DNA of 64,000 nucleotides from Pseudomonas oryzihabitans (lineage in GTDB: Bacteria; Pseudomonadota; Gammaproteobacteria; Pseudomonadales; Pseudomonadaceae), in NCBI RefSeq assembly GCF_007665395.1, contig NZ_VDND01000007.1, positions 186,001-250,000 on the forward strand, given 5' to 3'. Numbering within the stretch: position 1 is the stretch's first letter; each line of letters opens with the position of its first letter. Shown one piece after another: positions 8,976-18,700 of the stretch. Position numbers and translations under genes: made by a program. The notes beneath the pieces are model-generated. The model made no database searches. It worked only from the letters and a program-made list of their open reading frames with translations, and was not told where the DNA came from.

Positions 8976-9317
8976 GTTGGGCTTCGACGATCAAGCCGTC
9001 TCAGCCCAACCTACGCCAAACCCGTAGGTTGGGCTGAGCCCCGCGAAGCCCAACACCCCCAAGCCAAGCCCCCCCTCCGGCCCCCGTAGGTTGGCGCTGA
9101 GCGCAGCGAAGCCCAACACCCCCAAGCCAAGCCCCCCTCCAGGCCCCCGTAGGTTGGCGCTGAGCAAAGCGAAGCCCAACACGCCCAACCCGCACCCACC
9201 CTCCAGGACTCCCGTAGGTTGGCGCTGAGCCCAGCGAAGCCCAACACCCCCAAGCCACGCCCAAGCCACGCCCACCCCGTTGGGCTTCGACGATAAAGCC
9301 GTCTCAACCCAACCTAC
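8976..9317. repeat. Array of six GTAGGTTGGGCT...CGAAGCCCAAC units
   Basis: Four direct units of 31-32 bp start at 9024, 9086, 9149 and 9214 (period 62-65 bp) and run GTAGGTTGG(C)GCTGAGC to GCGAAGCCCAAC. They are separated by C-rich spacers that are also similar (AACACCCCCAAGCCAAGCCC). The array is flanked by two longer units in reverse orientation (8976-9014 and 9279-9317), nearly identical to each other and carrying CGACGATNAAGCCGTCTCA in the middle. Each unit can fold because its ends are partly complementary. This resembles dispersed palindromic elements common between Pseudomonas genes. It also explains the repetitive pseudo-ORFs on the minus strand. Confidence 0.85.
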
Positions 9318-9360
9318 CCGAATCCCCCAAACCAAACTTCCAAACTACGCCCCTCGCACC

Positions 9361-9810
9361 TCAACCCGCTGGCTCACCGGCACGCACCCACAGCTTGAAG
9401 CCCAAGGGTTGGGCCACGTCGCTGAGCCGCAGCCAATGCTGGTCACGCCAATAGAGCAGGGGTAGCGGCTGGACGCCCAACATCACCTGGCCCTCCTCGG
9501 GCGTGGCGAGGCGACAGACGAAGGGCTTGAGCCCCTCCGCGCGCAGCCAGGCCTCGAAGCGCACGGCTTGGCTGGTGGGGCTGTTGATGATCAACCGCAT
9601 CACATTCGCCAGGTCGATCAGTCGGAAGGGCTGCGCCTCGGGCCCTAGGCGCAGCCCGCCCTGGCTGCAATGGCGATGGATAGCCCTGAGGTCATCCGGA
9701 TAACCCAGCAACAGGGCGATGTCGCTGCCATAGAACCAGGGTTGACCGTCGGCGAACTGATGCACACGTATGGGCCTGCCTTCGAACTGCAGGTGATGGT
9801 TGCCAGGCAT
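9361..9810 (-). CDS. Orphan Bro-N domain protein
   Basis: 149 aa. The N-terminal half (FEGRPIRVHQFADGQPWFYGSDIALLLGY) has the pattern of the Bro-N domain: short beta strands, then W-F-x-x-x-D-[IV]-x-x-x-L-G-Y. This domain is found in phage antirepressors and baculovirus BRO proteins. The C-terminal half is unlike a KilA-C or other antirepressor domain that I recognise. I chose ATG at 9810 with GAGGGG 8 nt upstream; a TTG at 9831 has a poorer site. No other phage gene is nearby, so it is a stand-alone host gene or a remnant. It probably binds DNA or regulates, but the function is unknown. Confidence 0.7.
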   Translation of the reverse strand: MPGNHHLQFEGRPIRVHQFADGQPWFYGSDIALLLGYPDDLRAIHRHCSQGGLRLGPEAQPFRLIDLANVMRLIINSPTSQAVRFEAWLRAEGLKPFVCRLATPEEGQVMLGVQPLPLLYWRDQHWLRLSDVAQPLGFKLWVRAGEPAG

Positions 9811-10203
9811 ATCCTTTACCCCTCTACCCAAGACCTCGCGGAAAACTATCCGCCTTCAGGAGGGCTGTCCCATGCTGATGACCCCAGGCACGCCCCTTCG
9901 AATCTGTGAATGAAATCACAAATTTCATTTTTTGTACAAATGGATATTCGGCGTGCGATTCTGCGCTGGTGATCGTCACGCTTCCCGGGCGCCAGGCTCA
10001 TCCAGGTCCCCCAGCCACGAGCCGCAAGGCTGGCGGCCGCTTTCCCGGACAGCTTTACCGGGTTCAGGCGATCGTCAGGCTAAGGCTATCGATGGAGCCA
10101 GCTGATCCGGCAGATGACAATGCTGGCCTAGGCGCCGTGGCCATTCCGCTCCCGCATTCTTCGCCGCTTCCCGCCGCCACGAGGGTGAAACACGCTGGCT
10201 GGA
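9811..10203. other. Intergenic region, mostly featureless
   Basis: 393 bp between two minus-strand genes. Apart from the AT-rich inverted repeat at 9909-9933 I see no gene, promoter or RNA I can support. It is the 5' region of the Bro-N gene and the 3' region of the membrane protein gene. Confidence 0.5.
9909..9933. promoter_or_regulatory. AT-rich inverted repeat with T tract
   Basis: AATGAAAT (9909-9916) and ATTTCATT (9922-9929) form a perfect 8-bp stem with a 5-nt loop, followed by TTTT. It could act as a plus-strand terminator, though no plus-strand gene precedes it. It could equally be an operator about 100 bp upstream of the Bro-N gene. The surrounding 45 bp is strikingly AT-rich for this genome. 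Confidence 0.45.
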
Positions 10204-11247
10204 CTAAGGCTTCACCAGCGTCCGAATCGCCGCCGTCGGCAACCGCGCCGTGCTGCCATCCGCCAGGCGCAGGACGAAGGCCTCGCCCAGCGACCAGACC
10301 ACCTGCACGTCCTGCAGCACGCACTGGTCGTTGGTGGGCAGCACCCTGGCTTGCTCCTTGGCGCAGTAGGACGCATCGAGCACGATGGCCTTGGCCTGGT
10401 AGTTACCCAGGCCCAGCGTCTTGACCATGGTTTCGGGCAGGGTGGTGAGCACCCCGCTATAGCCGGCCAGAACGAGGGCGAAGAACAGGGAAAACATAAG
10501 CGGAGGCTTCCAGCCGGCGATGAACACCATGGAGGTCATCGTCACGACGAAGCTGATGATAAAGGGGGCGATGGCCAGAGCGCCCCACTTGAGCAACGGC
10601 TGCCAACCGCTCACCAACGGATGGGCCTGCGCCAGCATCCAGAAAATGAAAAGGCCGACGACCATCGTCGGCAGGTAAGCCTCCCAGACGAACTTCAGGA
10701 AACTGAAGCGGCGCATGTCGAACAGCCATTGCACGACAATACCCGCCAGCAAGGTGATGGGAATGGGCGCCAGCAATGAAACGCTGAGGAACAACTCAGG
10801 ATCGACGAAGAGAATGGCCGCATCGCTGAACCCCGCCAACAAATAGGGCACGAAGAACACCAGCGTCATCAACAGCATGATCTTGCGAAAGCGCCCCTCG
10901 CCGCGATAGGGCAGGGCGTAGGTGATGTCTTCCTTGATCGCCGCCGTATTGATAAAGCGGTAATAGACCCAGGCCCCAGGCAGGAACAGCGCAGCGACGA
11001 AGGCGCCTATGGTCAGGAAGCCCAGGCAGGCAGCCGCCAGCAACAGAGACGAAAATTGAAAGAGATCGAAGCTGGGATAGAAGTGATTACGGGCGAAATA
11101 GGCCAGGAACATCCCGAAGCCCAGGGTCGGCTGCAGCCCCTTGGCTAGTAGCGAAGCATGACGCCGCAGGGCGGTACCGGAGAACTCAAGGATGAAATCG
11201 AAAACGGCATCCGTGTCGGTGGCGGGTTGGTCTGTCCAGCGGGGCAT
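10204..11247 (-). CDS. Unknown polytopic membrane protein
   Basis: 347 aa with about seven hydrophobic segments: near residues 45-60, 70-105, 125-150, 155-180, 195-215, 225-250 and 255-275. A soluble C-terminal domain of about 80 residues follows and contains two cysteines (SYCAKEQ, NDQCVLQ). I do not recognise the family. ATG at 11247 is chosen because AAGGA sits 8 nt upstream; the longer frame begins with TTG at 11271 without a ribosome site. The gene lies in an accessory stretch between the hydroxylase operons and nrdB, downstream of an AT-rich gene on the same strand. Confidence 0.7.
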   Translation of the reverse strand: MPRWTDQPATDTDAVFDFILEFSGTALRRHASLLAKGLQPTLGFGMFLAYFARNHFYPSFDLFQFSSLLLAAACLGFLTIGAFVAALFLPGAWVYYRFINTAAIKEDITYALPYRGEGRFRKIMLLMTLVFFVPYLLAGFSDAAILFVDPELFLSVSLLAPIPITLLAGIVVQWLFDMRRFSFLKFVWEAYLPTMVVGLFIFWMLAQAHPLVSGWQPLLKWGALAIAPFIISFVVTMTSMVFIAGWKPPLMFSLFFALVLAGYSGVLTTLPETMVKTLGLGNYQAKAIVLDASYCAKEQARVLPTNDQCVLQDVQVVWSLGEAFVLRLADGSTARLPTAAIRTLVKP

Positions 11248-11432
11248 AGGATCGTCCTTGGAGCAAAGCAACTTGGCAGGTTTCTCCAGGTAACAAATAT
11301 CAAGCTGCCTTCCTGTTAAAGCTATTTCTATTTTAGGCTCGTGCTGTTCATGTTCCCGGCTTCCAGTCTGTTTATCTCTAGGTTAGATAGTGGCGTATGG
11401 GTTGGGGCATCTTGGTATGTATTCCGGTACTT

Positions 11433-12440
11433 TTAGGGTTTTTCAGGTTTTTGTGCTGTTCCAATTGTTTCTTGGCTGCTTGCTATCAACATGCCTGCAT
11501 TTGATTTGAATTCGGCTTTGTTGATTTCGATAGAGTTTGATTTTCCAACTAGCGTATTTAGCTGCTTTGTCAACATGACAGCAGAGCTTTTTAATTCTGT
11601 ATCAAGTTCTGGCAAGGGATGTCCGTTAGCTTCTAGTGTTTCTTTGATCTTTAGTATATTTAGTAATGCTTCCGATCGTTCGCGTATTGATACTTCATCG
11701 AGTTTTTCATTGGATTGATTTAGAACGTACTGCGAGCCGGTAGTCATTATTACTGTTACAACTGCAATAACTAGCGGGTTTGCTGAAATTTTAGCAAAGA
11801 AACTACCCGATTCAATTTTTTCAATTGAAACGTTCGCTTCCAGCATGCTCATTCCAAGCATGTTGCATGTGGTTTCCACAATCTTTGTGAATGCGTTTAG
11901 CTTAGCGGAAAATTCATCAAGATTAGTGTGGTCGTCTGTATATACAGTGATTGTTGGTAGGTTTTGATTTTCTTGGTGCGGTCGAAGTGCTTCACTTACA
12001 GATTTTATTTTTCCGAGTGAGATTCTAACTTCTAGTGCTGACTCTATTAATTCTTGGCAAGTATTTATATTCGCCTCGCTAAGGTAGTTGTCTAGAGAAT
12101 TTACAAAATTTCTAAATTTGTTGGCTGTCTTGTTCAGTAAACTTTCTTCGGATTTAGAAAGTGCTTCGGCTATTTTGTGAGAATTTATGAATATTTGGCT
12201 AGTTTTTCCTGATTTCAGAATGGAATTTACTTCGGACATTGCTTGTGAAAATAAATTCGATGCAACACTGTGGGTTCTGTGTGGATCCCCGGCGGATAAC
12301 ATTCCAAAGATATGGAAAGCTTGACCCAGAAGCTTGTAATTTTTTTCTGAAAGTTGGTCTATTATTGATAATAGGGCGGTTTCTTCTTCAATGCTCTTTT
12401 CCGCTTCTACGTATTTTTCTGAAAGCTTTTCTGTGATCAA
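11433..12440 (-). CDS. Unknown AT-rich gene: helical protein with one membrane segment
   Basis: 335 aa. Base composition is far more AT-rich than any neighbour, with codons such as TTA, AAA, ATT and AGT, which points to recent horizontal acquisition. Residues 1-170 are predicted by eye to be largely helical and charged. A short strand-like segment (SIEKIESGSFFAKI) precedes a hydrophobic helix (PLVIAVVTVIMTTGSQYVL, about 225-245), and a Lys/Glu-rich helical tail follows. No known domain is recognised. The start is TTG at 12440 with AAGGA 7 nt upstream; the next ATG is 46 codons later. Only 47 bp separate it from the nrdB stop, and the nrdB terminator fills most of that, so expression may depend on read-through or on a promoter inside nrdB. 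Confidence 0.75.
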   Translation of the reverse strand: MITEKLSEKYVEAEKSIEEETALLSIIDQLSEKNYKLLGQAFHIFGMLSAGDPHRTHSVASNLFSQAMSEVNSILKSGKTSQIFINSHKIAEALSKSEESLLNKTANKFRNFVNSLDNYLSEANINTCQELIESALEVRISLGKIKSVSEALRPHQENQNLPTITVYTDDHTNLDEFSAKLNAFTKIVETTCNMLGMSMLEANVSIEKIESGSFFAKISANPLVIAVVTVIMTTGSQYVLNQSNEKLDEVSIRERSEALLNILKIKETLEANGHPLPELDTELKSSAVMLTKQLNTLVGKSNSIEINKAEFKSNAGMLIASSQETIGTAQKPEKP

Positions 12441-12453
12441 TTTAGAGTCCTTA

Positions 12454-12481
12454 AAAAAGAGCGCAATTAAGCGCTCTTTTT
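12454..12481 (-). terminator. Rho-independent terminator of nrdB
   Basis: Perfect 11-bp stem AAAAAGAGCGC/GCGCTCTTTTT with a 6-nt loop. Reading on the minus strand it starts 7 bp after the nrdB stop and ends in a run of T. The stem is symmetric, so it could work in both directions. Confidence 0.9.
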
Positions 12482-12487
12482 ATTGTT

Positions 12488-13738
12488 TTAATCCCAGCTC
12501 AACGCCCCACCGGTCTGATACTCGATCACGCGCGTCTCGAAGAAGTTCTTCTCCTTCTTGAGGTCCATGATCTCGCTCATCCAGGGGAAGGGGTTGGTGG
12601 CGCCCGGGTATTCTTCCTTGAGGCCGATCTGGGTCAGGCGGCGGTTGGCGATGAACTTGAGGTAGTCCTCCATCATCGCCGCGTTCATGCCCAGCACGCC
12701 GCGGGGCATGGTGTCGCGGGCGTATTCGATCTCCAGCTGGGTGCCCTGGAGGATCATCTGGGTGGCTTCGTCCTTCATCTGGGCATCCCAAAGGCTCGGG
12801 TTCTCGATCTTGATCTGGTTGATCATGTCGATGCCGAAGTTCAGGTGCATGGACTCGTCACGCAGGATGTACTGGAACTGCTCGGCGGTGCCGGTCATCT
12901 TGTTGCGGCGACCCATGGAGAGGATCTGGGTGAAGCCGCAATAGAAGAAGATGCCTTCCAGCACGCAGTAGTAGGCGATCAGGTTCTTGAGGAACTGGCG
13001 ATCGGTCTCCGGGGTGCCGGTCTTGAACTCGGGGTCGGAGATGGAACGGGTGTACTTCAGGCCCCAGCTGGCCTTCTTCGCGACGCTCGGGATCTCGTGG
13101 TACATGTTGAAGATCTCGCCTTCATCCATGCCCAGCGACTCGATGCAGTACTGGTAGGCGTGGGTATGGATCGCCTCTTCGAAGGCCTGGCGCAGGATGT
13201 ACTGGCGGCATTCGGGGTTGGTGATCAGGCGGTAGACGGCCAGCACCAGGTTGTTGGCGACCAGGGAGTCGGCGGTGGAGAAGAAGCCGAGGTTGCGCTT
13301 GACGATGCGGCGCTCGTCCTCGGTGAGGCCGTCCGCGCTCTTCCAGGTCGCGATGTCGGCGTTCATGTTCACTTCCTGGGGCATCCAGTGGTTGGCGCAA
13401 CCATCCAGGTACTTCTGCCAGGCCCAGTCGTACTTGAAGGGCACGAGCTGGTTGAGGTCGGCGCGGGCGTTGATCATCTGCTTGTCGCCGACGTGCACGC
13501 GCGCGGAGGAGCCTTCCAGGTCGTCCAGGCCTTCCTGGATGTCCAGCTCGTTCAGCGCGGCCTTGGCGCGGGCCACGGCGTCGGAGTCGTCGGCGGACAG
13601 GGCGCGGGCGTCATGGACGAGGGCGTCGCCCTCGGAGTCCAGGCGCTCGGTTTGGGCAGGGGCCTGCTGGCCAGCGGCCTGGGCGGGCTTGGCGGGGGTG
13701 GTGTCGTCGTCTTTGTCGAATTCTTCCCAGTTCAGCAT
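12488..13738 (-). CDS. nrdB: Class Ia ribonucleotide reductase, beta subunit
   Basis: 416-aa radical-generating subunit of the aerobic ribonucleotide reductase; it makes dNTPs together with NrdA. The di-iron and tyrosyl-radical site is visible in FEEAIHTHAYQYCIESLG (Glu, His and the radical Tyr) and in RDESMHLNFGIDMIN (Glu, His). The C-terminal tail that docks on NrdA ends IEYQTGGALSWD. About 80 N-terminal residues, rich in Ala, Asp and Glu, precede the core, as is usual for Pseudomonas NrdB. AGGAGA lies 8 nt upstream of ATG at 13738. It is separated from nrdA by about 300 bp of tandem repeats. Confidence 0.97.
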   Translation of the reverse strand: MLNWEEFDKDDDTTPAKPAQAAGQQAPAQTERLDSEGDALVHDARALSADDSDAVARAKAALNELDIQEGLDDLEGSSARVHVGDKQMINARADLNQLVPFKYDWAWQKYLDGCANHWMPQEVNMNADIATWKSADGLTEDERRIVKRNLGFFSTADSLVANNLVLAVYRLITNPECRQYILRQAFEEAIHTHAYQYCIESLGMDEGEIFNMYHEIPSVAKKASWGLKYTRSISDPEFKTGTPETDRQFLKNLIAYYCVLEGIFFYCGFTQILSMGRRNKMTGTAEQFQYILRDESMHLNFGIDMINQIKIENPSLWDAQMKDEATQMILQGTQLEIEYARDTMPRGVLGMNAAMMEDYLKFIANRRLTQIGLKEEYPGATNPFPWMSEIMDLKKEKNFFETRVIEYQTGGALSWD

Positions 13739-13781
13739 GGGGTGTCTCCTGGGTGGCTATGAGGTGGGGGCGGGGCGGCGT

Positions 13782-14002
13782 GGCCCTCACCCTAGCCCTC
13801 TCCCGGGGGGAGAGGGGATCTGTAGCTTTGGGTGTGGGGGTTGGCCCTCACCCTGGCCCTCTCCCAGGGGGAGAGGGGATCTGGAGCTTTGGGTGTGGGG
13901 GTGGGCCCTCACCCTGACTCTCTCCCAGGGGGAGAGGGGATCTGGAGCTTTGGGTGTAGGGGTTGGCCCTCGCCCTGACCCTCTCCCAGGGGGAGAGGGG
14001 AT
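13782..14002. repeat. 61-bp tandem repeat between nrdA and nrdB
   Basis: Units start at 13782, 13843, 13904 and 13965, an exact 61-bp period; the fourth is cut after about 38 bp. Each unit contains GGCCCTCACCCT, then CCCTCTCCC facing GGGAGAGGG, which folds into a strong hairpin, then GATCTGGAGCTTTGGGTGTG. The hairpin core resembles palindromic repeats found between genes in many Pseudomonas genomes. It occupies nearly the whole nrdA-nrdB spacer. Confidence 0.92.
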
Positions 14003-14010
14003 AAAACAGT

Positions 14011-14031
14011 AGCCCTCTGCTAGAGAGGGCT
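14011..14031 (-). terminator. Hairpin after nrdA, likely (partial) terminator
   Basis: 8-bp stem AGCCCTCT/AGAGGGCT with a 5-nt loop. On the minus strand it starts 6 bp beyond the nrdA stop and is followed by ACTGTTTTATC. With the tandem repeat behind it, it may attenuate transcription into nrdB. Confidence 0.6.
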
Positions 14032-14036
14032 GGGTG

Positions 14037-16952
<2,916 letters not shown>

Positions 16953-17222
16953 GCGGAACTCCCTTGATCGGAAAGAGAGGACCGTCGGCGTACCGACGAT
17001 CCGGAAGAGTGTTGGCTCAGTGCCTGCGCGACGACTGCCTGTCGCGCCTTTACCAATGAAGATTCCAACGAAAAGCCGTGCCGACGCCGATTCCCGAAGG
17101 AGCCGGCGGGCGGGGTCCGAGACCCTGGAAATTCATAATTCGGGCGACAGGATAAGCCCTCCTCGTAAGGGAAGACAGTCTTGACAGGGGGGTGTTTCGG
17201 CGTCCCAGCCCAGACCGACGAA

Positions 17223-17270
17223 CTGCTATATATGGTGGTGTAGTGACGAAAGGGCCACTAGATGTCGCGT
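17223..17270. promoter_or_regulatory. Pair of NrdR-like boxes upstream of nrdA
   Basis: Box 1, CTGCTATATATGGTGG (17223-17238), matches the known NrdR consensus acaCwAtATaTwGtgt at nearly every core position. Box 2, CCACTAGATGTCGCG (from 17255), is a weaker match. The same core position in the two boxes is 32 bp apart, about three helical turns, which is the spacing typical of NrdR site pairs. NrdR represses nrd operons when dATP is plentiful. Confidence 0.7.
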
Positions 17271-17286
17271 TTGTCACGTTTTGGTC

Positions 17287-17306
17287 TGTGGATAAGACGT
17301 GGATAA
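17287..17306. promoter_or_regulatory. Two DnaA boxes upstream of nrdA
   Basis: TGTGGATAA (17287-17295) is a perfect DnaA box in reverse orientation, and CGTGGATAA (17298-17306) differs at one base. They are direct copies with an 11-bp period, on the same helix face. DnaA is known to regulate nrdAB in E. coli, so a link between replication initiation and dNTP supply is likely here too. Confidence 0.7.
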
Positions 17307-17571
17307 GCTGTTCGGGACGCGGGGGTATCCTGGGGGTGGCGGCAGGCCAGTGCGCGTGAACGCTGGGCTCAGAGCGCAGTGGTCAAATAACGTACAACTT
17401 GAACCGCTGTCGCGCAGGGGAGTGTCGGCGGATATACCGGTTCGCTATGAGCGCCAGGCTCACCAGAAGAAAAGAATAGATAGCCACCTGCGACGTTCTG
17501 CCCCGATCGAGTCGCGGGTCTTTGCCGCGGACGCAGCTACCCTTCCTTTATAGGCAGCCTGGCACCGGCCT

Positions 17572-18312
17572 TCAGGCGCGCGGTGCGAGCAGGGTCAGCA
17601 GGCGCTGCTCCTGGTCCAGGCGGAAATGACCGCGCAATTCCGTGCCCAGCCGCCAGCGGGGGGAGAGCTCCAGCAGCAGCCGGATGTCGAAGGTACCCGC
17701 CGGATCGACGGCGAGGATCTCGGCATCCTGGAAGAAGAACATCGTCCGGACCTGGGGATGCAGCGCCTTGAACAGGCTCTCCTTGGCCGAGAACGCCAGG
17801 GTGATGGCGAAGGCCTGGGCTTCCTCGTCCAGCGGTTGCAGCCGTTCCAGTTCGGCCGGGGTGAGGATCTGGTCGGCCAGGCGCAGGGCCTTGCCCGGTT
17901 CCAGCAGGGACTCGGCGTCCAGGCCAAGTCCCAGGTAATCCGCCGCGCGCCCGACCACCGCCGCGGCCCAGCCGTGGCTGTGGGTGATGGCGCCGACCTG
18001 CCCGGCGGGCCAGGCGGGCCCGCGGTCCTCCAGGCGATGGCCGGGGACGGCGGCCGTGCCGGTCAGCTGCCTCAACGCCTCCCGGGCGCAGAGGCGGCCG
18101 GCCAGGTATTCGGCCTGGCGCTTGGCCACCGCGCGGCGGATGTTGTCCGGTGGCTGGATACCCAGGCGCCGGGCATCGCGCTCGAGCTCCACCCGGGCGG
18201 GATCGAAATGGCAGTGCTGGAGCGCCAGCGAGGCGAGCGCCGGGCTCAGGGGTGCCAGCGGCTCGGGCGCGCTGCAACACCCGGGCAGCAGGTCGGGGGG
18301 CAGGGGACTCAT
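17572..18312 (-). CDS. 4'-phosphopantetheinyl transferase (EntD/PcpS type)
   Basis: 246 aa. The family transfers the phosphopantetheine arm of CoA to carrier proteins of fatty acid, siderophore or polyketide synthesis. Signatures: VGAITHSHGWAAAVVG near residue 110, GLGLDAES (Mg-binding Asp) and FSAKESLFKAL (the W/F-x-x-K-E-S/A motif) near 180. Length and order fit the EntD/PcpS class; in P. aeruginosa a single such enzyme (PcpS) serves both primary and secondary carriers, and it also lies near nrdAB. ATG at 18312 has no strong Shine-Dalgarno. Gene symbol withheld because orthology is inferred. Confidence 0.88.
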   Translation of the reverse strand: MSPLPPDLLPGCCSAPEPLAPLSPALASLALQHCHFDPARVELERDARRLGIQPPDNIRRAVAKRQAEYLAGRLCAREALRQLTGTAAVPGHRLEDRGPAWPAGQVGAITHSHGWAAAVVGRAADYLGLGLDAESLLEPGKALRLADQILTPAELERLQPLDEEAQAFAITLAFSAKESLFKALHPQVRTMFFFQDAEILAVDPAGTFDIRLLLELSPRWRLGTELRGHFRLDQEQRLLTLLAPRA

Positions 18313-18412
18313 CTCAGCCGGCCACCTGGCCGAGGCGCTTGGGACAGCAGGGGATCACGGCGCGCTCCAGTGCGAAAGGCGGGCAAAGGATAGCCGACTA
18401 CCGGCTCATGCT

Positions 18413-18477
18413 GGCGGAAAACCGCCTCGGGTGTGGGGGGATTTCCGCCCGTTTCCGTCGGATGGCGGGGTTCCGCC
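18413..18477 (+). promoter_or_regulatory. Twin palindromes GGCGG-N4-CCGCC, likely activator sites
   Basis: GGCGGAAAACCGCC (18413-18426) and GGCGGGGTTCCGCC (18464-18477) share arms and spacer length and lie 51 bp apart. They sit about 95 and 44 bp upstream of the sigma-54 -24 element, the usual range for enhancer sites. DctD is the known activator of sigma-54-dependent dctA promoters and is the obvious candidate; no dctBD genes are in the window. Confidence 0.6.
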
Positions 18478-18520
18478 CGCCGCCCTCTACTAGACTTGCC
18501 GTTGAAAGGTGCATGAAAGC

Positions 18521-18535
18521 TGGCCCTTTGATTGC
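18521..18535 (+). promoter_or_regulatory. Sigma-54 promoter of dctA
   Basis: TGGCCCTTTGATTGC: GG and GC dinucleotides at the correct -24/-12 spacing of the TGGCACG-N4-TTGC consensus. The predicted start of transcription is near 18547. Confidence 0.75.
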
Positions 18536-18700
18536 GCGGGCAAAGGTGGAACGGCGATTGCTTAGCTACAGCCAGATACCGGTGCCACCGTCAGCACGGC
18601 CACCGGGTCCACAACAAAAAGCTCTCAGGATGAGAGAGCCACTTTCAGTCAGGTGCCCACTCAGACAGGACGTCAGGCAGTGGCCACAAGGGAAAGAGCC

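Larger units (their letters stand above)
16953..17571. other. Long upstream region of nrdA
   Basis: 619 bp between nrdA and the phosphopantetheinyl transferase gene, which lie on the same strand. It holds NrdR-like and DnaA boxes (listed separately) between 17223 and 17306. The remaining 260 bp up to 17571 is the downstream side of the transferase gene; I see no gene or clear terminator in it. Confidence 0.6.
18313..18700. other. Control region of dctA
   Basis: 388 bp between the divergently oriented transferase gene and dctA. It holds two palindromes and a sigma-54 promoter (listed separately) and about 150 nt of dctA leader in which I see no further element. Confidence 0.7.

Noticed and set aside
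8991..9335. Repetitive minus-strand ORFs (about 87-114 aa)
   Set aside because: They are translations of the tandem repeat array; the periodic residues follow the DNA repeat in all three frames.
9361..9810. Prophage remnant
   Set aside because: The Bro-N domain alone is not enough; no integrase, structural, lysis or repressor gene is nearby.
11433..12440. Anti-phage defence gene
   Set aside because: Composition and a membrane helix are suggestive, but no effector or sensor domain is visible and there is no defence gene beside it.
13782..14002. CRISPR array
   Set aside because: The period is regular but the sequence between the hairpins is also conserved, so there are no variable spacers, and no cas genes are present.
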